DNA of 27,473 bases from JBAYZQ01 sp041672385 (GTDB taxonomy: Bacteria > Spirochaetota > Spirochaetia > Sphaerochaetales > Sphaerochaetaceae): contig JBAYZQ010000015.1 in the NCBI GenBank assembly GCA_041672385.1, positions 1-27,473 of the forward strand, in the 5' to 3' direction. Of this stretch, positions 23,079 to 27,473 are shown one piece after another. Under the pieces are notes generated by a model. It made no database searches. It worked only from the letters and a program-made list of their open reading frames with translations, and was not told the DNA's origin. Numbering within the stretch: position 1 is the first letter of the stretch; every line of letters starts with the position of its first letter. The translations under genes were made by a program, and so were the position numbers.

Positions 23079-24574
23079 AAGAGCTTTCTCCTTTCTTTTA
23101 TTATTATTTCATTAATTTTATGGTAATTTCCTGCTCCCATGCTAATACACAAAGAATCTTCCTGCAACGCTTGAACAAGCCAGGAAACTAGGGTTTCTTC
23201 ATTATTTGTATACCAACAAAGCTTAAGATGACTTAAAGGATTTTTCAAAATATTTCTATTGATTTGATCTGCCATTGTTTTGGCCAAATCCTGATTTCCA
23301 TCTTCTTGACAATCATTTCTTGCAGAAGAAAAAGTTTTATAAATAAAAAGATAGTCAGCATCATTAAAGGCCTTCAAAAAATCCGAATAAAGTCCTTTGG
23401 TTCTTGAATAAGTATGAGGAAAGAAAATGACGAATAACTTTTTCCCCGGATATTCTTTTTTTATATTATCCAGAAATACCTCAATTTCGGTAGGATGATG
23501 AGCATAATCTTCTAAATATATGATCTTATCTTGAATCCCAGTAATCTCTTTTCTTCCTTTAACTCCTTTATAAAGGATAGTATTTTTTGCCATTGAAAGA
23601 ATTAAAGTAGTTAAAATTTCGTCACAAATAATAGAATCTTTATTTAAATAAAGTCGTGGATTCTTTCGATCCAAGAGAATAAAAGACGAAAAAATACTTG
23701 CTGCAAGACAATCACCTATAAGATTTTTATTGAAAAAAGGAAAAGAAAATTCTATTTCTGGTCTTAAAGAAAAATGATAGGTTTCTTCTGAAAAAGGCAT
23801 CTTTGAAATTTGGAAAGTATTGTGGTGCTTAAAGCCATAGGTAACTATTACAATGTCTTTACAGTTTTTTTTAGCAAATAAAGCTAATTCATAACTATAT
23901 CGATCATCACCATTACAAATTAAAAAGCCTCCCTTGCGAATTTTAAATATAACTTTCTTAAAACTATTATTAACTTCAGAAATGTCTTTAAAGTAATCCA
24001 CATGGTCAAGTTCAATATTGGTAACAATTAACCCATCAAATTCATATTTTAAAAAATGGTCTTGATACTCACAAGCTTCAAGAACCATATTTTCATCCCC
24101 CTGAAAAATTACAGGCTCAAAGTGAATTAAAGAAGAGCCAAAAAGAGAAAAAAAACTAAAATCACCTTTGGTAACAGTAGCTAGTAAAAAAGTAACCAAT
24201 CCAGAAACCGTTGTTTTACCATGAGTTCCTGCAACTGCATAGGTTTTCCTTTCTTTTGTTAAACTTGCCACAAACTCAGGATAAGAATAACAAAGAATAT
24301 TCTCATCTTGCTTATACTTATCAATGATTTCACATTCCTGTTTTTCATAAGCTGTTGAGTATATAACTACCTGAATTGTTGCATCAAAAAGATCTTTTGA
24401 AAAACCCTTAAACACCTTAATATTTGATTGTTTTAAAATTAGATCAGTTGGGAAAATTTGTTCCTGATCACAACCGGAAACTTGTTTTCCAGAAGCTTTC
24501 AAAAGACAAGCTAAATGGGACATACCCGTTCCTTTTATTCCCACTAAAAAATATTTTAAAGCTTGACTCTTCAT
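23075..24574 (-). CDS. murC: UDP-N-acetylmuramate-L-alanine ligase
   Basis: Adds L-alanine to UDP-MurNAc with ATP, the first peptide step of peptidoglycan precursor synthesis in the cytoplasm. From the ATG at 24574 the product is 499 residues. Motifs: FLVGIKGTGMSHLACLL near residue 9, YSTAYEKQECE near 70, the P-loop AVAGTHGKTTVSGL near 108, EACEYQDHFL near 164, TNIELDHVDYF near 182, and the C-terminal LEDYAHHPTEI near 345. A longer frame opens with TTG at 24592, but AAGGAA lies eight bases before the 24574 ATG, so that start is chosen. A 12-bp hairpin lies only 20 bases upstream. murE is 1.8 kb away, and yicC overlaps by four bases. Confidence 0.93.
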   Translation of the reverse strand: MKSQALKYFLVGIKGTGMSHLACLLKASGKQVSGCDQEQIFPTDLILKQSNIKVFKGFSKDLFDATIQVVIYSTAYEKQECEIIDKYKQDENILCYSYPEFVASLTKERKTYAVAGTHGKTTVSGLVTFLLATVTKGDFSFFSLFGSSLIHFEPVIFQGDENMVLEACEYQDHFLKYEFDGLIVTNIELDHVDYFKDISEVNNSFKKVIFKIRKGGFLICNGDDRYSYELALFAKKNCKDIVIVTYGFKHHNTFQISKMPFSEETYHFSLRPEIEFSFPFFNKNLIGDCLAASIFSSFILLDRKNPRLYLNKDSIICDEILTTLILSMAKNTILYKGVKGRKEITGIQDKIIYLEDYAHHPTEIEVFLDNIKKEYPGKKLFVIFFPHTYSRTKGLYSDFLKAFNDADYLFIYKTFSSARNDCQEDGNQDLAKTMADQINRNILKNPLSHLKLCWYTNNEETLVSWLVQALQEDSLCISMGAGNYHKINEIIIKERRKLL

Positions 24575-24593
24575 ACATCTTTCCTTAAACAAT

Positions 24594-24621
24594 AAGAAGG
24601 ACTGTGTTTACAGTCCTTCTT
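24594..24621 (-). terminator. Strong hairpin between the zinc-ribbon gene and murC
   Basis: AAGAAGGACTGT (24594-24605), loop GTTT, ACAGTCCTTCTT (24610-24621): a perfect 12-bp stem. On the minus strand it follows the zinc-ribbon stop by about 20 bases and is followed by ATTGTTT, a poor T run, before the murC ribosome-binding site. It may terminate the small gene partially or act as an attenuator for murC. Confidence 0.6.
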
Positions 24622-24640
24622 TAATCCACAAAAAAAGTAA

Positions 24641-24811
24641 TTATTTATTTTTCTTCATTTTTGCATTGCACTGCTTACAAACTTTTTTGGTGTTTTCACC
24701 ATCTTTTACTTCATACATGGTTTTAATTCCTGTTCTGTTGCAAACAGGGCATACTGATCTTCCACTCTTTATCTGGTCTCTTACACCAGCACCTCTATGT
24801 GCTTTTGACAT
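24641..24811 (-). CDS. 56-residue zinc-ribbon protein
   Basis: A small basic protein, MSKAHRGAGVRDQIKSGRSV, then CPVC (residues 21-24) and CKQC (45-48) 20 residues apart with a lysine-rich tail. Two CxxC knuckles in a basic protein of this size give a zinc ribbon, as in ribosomal proteins L32, L33 and L36 and in RNA-binding factors, but the sequence does not fit L32 or L33 as I know them. I recall similar small proteins in treponemes, without a function. The ATG follows AAGGAG at eight bases, and a fair promoter (24868-24840) reads into it. A role on the ribosome is inferred only from size, charge and zinc fingers. Confidence 0.72.
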   Translation of the reverse strand: MSKAHRGAGVRDQIKSGRSVCPVCNRTGIKTMYEVKDGENTKKVCKQCNAKMKKNK

Positions 24812-24839
24812 ATAATACTCCTTGAATTTCTTATGCTAA

Positions 24840-24868
24840 TTTGTATCACAAAATTTTGATTCCTTCAA
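24840..24868 (-). promoter_or_regulatory. Promoter of the zinc-ribbon gene
   Basis: On the minus strand, TTGAAG (24868-24863) and TACAAA (24845-24840) at 17 bases. The -35 is good and the -10 fair. Confidence 0.5.
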
Positions 24869-24913
24869 GACTAAGAATTATTATTGAAAAAATAAATATT
24901 TAATTCCTATTAA

Positions 24914-24929
24914 TACTAAATTTTTAGTA
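24914..24929. repeat. 16-bp palindrome TACTAAA-TT-TTTAGTA
   Basis: TACTAAA (24914-24920), two T residues, TTTAGTA (24923-24929): a perfect 7-bp inverted repeat of operator size, about 45 bases upstream of the zinc-ribbon promoter on its strand. Confidence 0.5.
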
Positions 24930-24982
24930 AAGTAAAAGGAGCAACTATCAATTAAGTTTATAAATCCATGAAAATTATTCCA

Positions 24983-25008
24983 CTGGGTTCACGTTAGTTG
25001 ACACCCAG
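24983..25008 (-). terminator. Hairpin after the outer-membrane protein gene
   Basis: CTGGGT (24983-24988) pairs with ACCCAG (25003-25008), and TCA/TGA inside can add three pairs with one bulged base. It follows the minus-strand stop by 33 bases, but the run after it on that strand (TGGAATAATTTTC) is only moderately T-rich. It lies in a spacer of 230 bases (24812-25041) without a gene. Confidence 0.4.
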
Positions 25009-25041
25009 AATAACTAGGAAAACTGTGAATGAATAAAATAA

Positions 25042-26076
25042 TTAGAAGAAAATATCCAATCCAAGATTAATTGTTACATCACCATCTGAGAAAGTTCCAA
25101 ATTCAGGAAGAATTACAGCAAGATTAATTCCCATTAAGTCGGTGGTATAACCAATACCCAAAGTTCCAAGGGCTTTATCCTCGAAATCTGTTTTTGTTGA
25201 ATAAGGCCCAGAAACTAGGCCTCCTCGTACATCAAAATGAACTAAGCTAGTAAGCTGAAAAGAAATTTCCATTCCAAGATTTAAAGAAAAATTATCAGGA
25301 TCCAAGAGATTATTGGCTTCAACTATTCCATTAAACACTAAAAACCTTAGTTTGTTTTCAGAGTCAAATTTTGAACCTTCATAACTATAACCAAAACTAA
25401 AACCTTGGCTTATTTCACTCCATGAAAAAGTAAGAACATTAGTCTTATTATCAATAATATTCCCAAAGACAAAGTTTAGTTTTGAATTTTCGTTCATCTT
25501 CCAAACACTACTAACATTTACTGTATAAAATACACTATCAACTATGTTTACATATCTTTCAAGATAGGCCTGCATTATATAGTCCAATAGAGTGTATTCT
25601 TTACGAATGGTAATTTGAAGTCTTTGACTTTTTCCTCCGCCTAAGGCACTTAACCCAAAACCCAAGTTATCCCAGCCAAAAGCCAAAGAGAATCTAATCT
25701 TTGTTGTATTAATTGCTGTAAAAATTTCCCTAGGTTCATTTTCATCTTCAGCCTTCATATTGTTTTCTAGCATCAAAGATAAAGCAACATTACTTCCAAT
25801 AAATTGAAGGTCATTACTTGATACAGGATTTTGTATCCATGCATTTGATTGATTTGCTTTAATCTTATCAGGACTAAAAAGATCAGAATATCGAGTATTA
25901 AATCTTAGAGAATTTGAGGTTTCTTTAAAAAACAAAGAAGCTGGGTTTGCAAAAAAAGAATCACTTGAATCAATTAAACTAATAGAAGAATCCCCCATCG
26001 CCAAAGACCTGAAATCCAAAGCAAAGAGACTAACCACAACTAAAAGCAATAATACAATTAACCCTAATTTCTTCAA
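25042..26076 (-). CDS. Exported outer-membrane barrel protein (FadL/PorV/UPF0164-like)
   Basis: The preferred start is TTG at 26076, overlapping the TSCPD stop as TTGA and preceded by AAGGA; it gives 345 codons with a signal peptide (M)KKLGLIVLLLLVVVSLFA. A longer start at 26148 would lie inside the upstream gene. The mature protein begins LDFRSLAMGDSSISLIDSSD, then FFANPASLFF: the 'AMGxAxxA..d..a..NPAgL' opening of FadL/PorV-type barrels, known in Treponema as the UPF0164/FadL-like proteins. The rest is alternating strands with short turns, ending VTINLGLDIFF, a terminal aromatic residue as in outer-membrane barrels. Function, possibly transport of hydrophobic molecules, is inferred from the family. 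Confidence 0.8.
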   Translation of the reverse strand: MKKLGLIVLLLLVVVSLFALDFRSLAMGDSSISLIDSSDSFFANPASLFFKETSNSLRFNTRYSDLFSPDKIKANQSNAWIQNPVSSNDLQFIGSNVALSLMLENNMKAEDENEPREIFTAINTTKIRFSLAFGWDNLGFGLSALGGGKSQRLQITIRKEYTLLDYIMQAYLERYVNIVDSVFYTVNVSSVWKMNENSKLNFVFGNIIDNKTNVLTFSWSEISQGFSFGYSYEGSKFDSENKLRFLVFNGIVEANNLLDPDNFSLNLGMEISFQLTSLVHFDVRGGLVSGPYSTKTDFEDKALGTLGIGYTTDLMGINLAVILPEFGTFSDGDVTINLGLDIFF

Positions 26077-26336
26077 ACTTTTTTCCTTGCAACCTTCAAT
26101 GCTTCTGCTAATTGATCCGGACAGGAAGTAGAACGCTTTCCACAGCATATGCCTTTAAGCAGACCTTCTACTTCTTCAACCTTTCGACCTTTGCACAAAG
26201 CAGCTATTCCTTTGTGATTTCCATCACAACCACCAAAAAACTCAACCTTTTCAATTTTAGAGTCTTCACTCACATCTATTGTAATCATTTTAGCACAAAC
26301 ACCCTTCGGTCTGTAAACTATTTTTTTATTTTCCAT
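26073..26336 (-). CDS. TSCPD-domain protein (TIGR03905-like)
   Basis: An 87-residue protein beginning MENKKIVYRPKGVCAK, with FGGCDGNHKGIAALCKGRKV near residues 36-55 and GICCGKRSTSCPDQLAEAL near 63-81, the TSCPD block that names the domain. The domain also occurs at the end of some B12-type ribonucleotide reductases; the standalone proteins have no proven function. Cysteines at 14, 39, 50, 65, 66 and 73 could bind metal. The frame could open at 26384, but the ATG at 26336 starts at the conserved region. There is no Shine-Dalgarno site; the -10-like TATATT lies six bases before it, or TTGTAT...TATACA further up. Its TGA overlaps the outer-membrane gene start. Confidence 0.82.
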   Translation of the reverse strand: MENKKIVYRPKGVCAKMITIDVSEDSKIEKVEFFGGCDGNHKGIAALCKGRKVEEVEGLLKGICCGKRSTSCPDQLAEALKVARKKV

Positions 26337-26350
26337 GAAAAAAATATAGC

Positions 26351-26383
26351 AAAAAATGTATATTTTATCTATAGTAAAATACA
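26351..26383. promoter_or_regulatory. Divergent spacer with an imperfect inverted repeat
   Basis: In the 71-base gap between the TSCPD gene and murE, TGTATATTTTA (26357-26367) faces TAAAATACA (26375-26383), matching apart from a two-base insert. On the minus strand TTGTAT-16-TATACA is a possible promoter; on the plus strand only TAAAAT (26375-26380) looks like a -10. The repeat could be a shared operator. Confidence 0.35.
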
Positions 26384-26407
26384 AAATATGCTGGTACCAT
26401 TTAATAT

Positions 26408-27473
26408 ATGAAAAATCTTGAAGAACTTTTAAAAGACGTTATTTCTTCCTTTGATATTGTTATTAATCCTCAAAATATTATTATTAATAATATTTGTTAT
26501 AATTCTAAAAAATGTATTGAAAACTCTATCTTTTGTGCATTGCCACCTTTAACTTCTCAAAGTAAAGATGGAAATAATTATATTCTTGATGCTTTAAATA
26601 ATGGAGCTAAAGTTATTGTTTGTAAAGATTTAAATATAACAAAACAAAGCAATATTACCTATATTATTACTAATAGTCCCGCTCTTCTATTTTCTAAACT
26701 ATGCTATAGTTTTCATGATAATCCTCAAAAACAACTTAAAATTTTAGGTGTTACAGGTACAGACGGAAAAACAACTACCTGTGAATTCCTTTATCAAATG
26801 ATGAAGCTTCAAAACCAAAAATGTGGAATATTAAGTACTGTAAGCATGGATTATGGGCAAGGAAGAAGAAGCTCAGCTTATCGCCAAAGTACACCGGAAG
26901 CTGATGTTTTAGCAGATTTTTTTTGTAAATGTGTCTATAATAAACTTGAATATGTTGTACTAGAAACTACAAGTCATGCTCTTAGTCCGCTTACTTCTCG
27001 TATTGCTACTATTGAATTTGACGCCGCTATTTTCACTTCAATAACAAAAGAACATCTTGATTTTCATATTAACTTTGATAACTATCTTGACTCAAAACTA
27101 AACCTAGCTAGACAGTTAAAAAAAGGAGCCTTGCTAGTAACAAATCCTTTAAACCCTTATAAAAATAAAATTATTGAAGAATCAAAAACTGTTTTAACAA
27201 CTGCTCCGTTTTCGATTCAAATACTTAAGCAAGAGCTTGATTTCATGATAATAAGTAAAGATATAAAATTTTGCTATGGGGAAACTTGCTATCTTGAAAA
27301 CGCAATTTTAGCATATACCGCGTTTACTTCACTACTCAACTTAGACTTTGAAAAAAATTTAAAAATCTTTGAATTGTTAAAAAGAGTTGATGGTCGGTTT
27401 TTCTTAACAAAAAGAAATACAGTCACTTATATAGTTGATTTTGCACATACAGCCAAGGCTTATGAAAATTTGT
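26408..27473 (+). CDS. murE: UDP-N-acetylmuramoyl-tripeptide synthase (partial, C-terminus cut by window edge)
   Basis: Adds the third amino acid to the UDP-MurNAc dipeptide in peptidoglycan synthesis. The frame opens MKNLEELLKDVISSFDIVIN and stays open to the window end, 355 codons. Motifs: YNSKKCIENSIFCALPP near residue 31, the P-loop GVTGTDGKTTTCEFLY near 115, STPEADVL near 163, LETTSHALS near 184 and FTSITKEHLDFH near 206, then NLARQL and, near the cut, KRVDGRFFLTKRN and VDFAHTAKAYENL. These are MurE landmarks; the residue choosing lysine, ornithine or diaminopimelate lies beyond the edge. The ATG has no Shine-Dalgarno site. It diverges from the TSCPD gene. Confidence 0.92.
   Translation, partial: MKNLEELLKDVISSFDIVINPQNIIINNICYNSKKCIENSIFCALPPLTSQSKDGNNYILDALNNGAKVIVCKDLNITKQSNITYIITNSPALLFSKLCYSFHDNPQKQLKILGVTGTDGKTTTCEFLYQMMKLQNQKCGILSTVSMDYGQGRRSSAYRQSTPEADVLADFFCKCVYNKLEYVVLETTSHALSPLTSRIATIEFDAAIFTSITKEHLDFHINFDNYLDSKLNLARQLKKGALLVTNPLNPYKNKIIEESKTVLTTAPFSIQILKQELDFMIISKDIKFCYGETCYLENAILAYTAFTSLLNLDFEKNLKIFELLKRVDGRFFLTKRNTVTYIVDFAHTAKAYENL

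Noticed and set aside
24575..24592. Longer murC start at TTG 24592
   Set aside because: The ATG at 24574 has AAGGAA at proper spacing and starts close to the conserved nucleotide loop; the TTG has no such site.
24969..25000. Nine-codon frame MKIIPLGSR as a leader peptide
   Set aside because: The nearest purine-rich site is far upstream (about 24936) and no downstream plus-strand gene needs it.
24983..25008. Part of a tRNA (GGGTTCA looks like a T-arm)
   Set aside because: No acceptor, D or anticodon stem can be placed around it.
1..27473. Mobile element, prophage, CRISPR or defence island
   Set aside because: No transposase, integrase, phage gene, spaced direct repeats or nuclease/toxin genes were seen, and gene density and composition are even throughout.

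Overview
The window is strongly AT-rich and packed with bacterial genes. It looks like a diderm spirochaete chromosome, probably Treponema/Sphaerochaeta-like. The reasons are a predicted outer-membrane barrel of the FadL/UPF0164 kind seen in treponemes, a spirochaete-style lipoprotein, a short (d)CMP kinase with an unusual P-loop, a chlamydial-type Hc1 histone-like protein and strong Shine-Dalgarno sites with many TTG/GTG starts. The assignment rests on gene content and recall of families, not on a search. There are no rRNAs, tRNAs, CRISPR arrays, insertion sequences or phage genes, and most of the window is housekeeping.

Layout. 1-3165: proline biosynthesis, with proB (cut by the left edge) and proA on the minus strand diverging from proC. 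3229-5401: an MFS transporter converging on a carbamate kinase gene. 5480-6521: rpsU (S21) with a long, foldable leader and a strong terminator, then a 358-base spacer holding a 33-bp tandem duplication, then a small orphan lipoprotein. 6673-13061: a queuosine-precursor-type (VUT) transporter, then lon, a U32-family protein, an exported helical protein and a membrane glycosyltransferase, all on the plus strand. 13199-15458: an Hc1-like small protein converging on acyl-CoA ligase/yhbY across a shared terminator. 15534-20466: a tight four-gene plus-strand operon of folC, a short RqcH-like NFACT protein, a degenerate Memo-like protein and an unrecognised one-pass membrane protein whose cytoplasmic half looks like a pseudokinase. 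20444-24811: minus-strand genes for a small zinc-ribbon protein, murC, yicC, cmk, rpoZ and miaA. 25042-26336: a TSCPD-domain protein translationally coupled to the outer-membrane protein gene. 26408-end: murE, cut by the right edge.

Themes. Translation and its quality control recur: S21, YhbY, RqcH, MiaA, and the anticodon-modification candidates VUT and U32/TrhP. The envelope is the second theme: murC, murE, an outer-membrane protein, a glycosyltransferase, exported proteins and a lipoprotein. The least explained parts are the membrane pseudokinase-like protein with its Memo-like neighbour, the rpsU leader with its anti-Shine-Dalgarno look-alike, and the small zinc-ribbon gene with the hairpin before murC. 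I saw no clear defence system or other plainly new multi-gene system.
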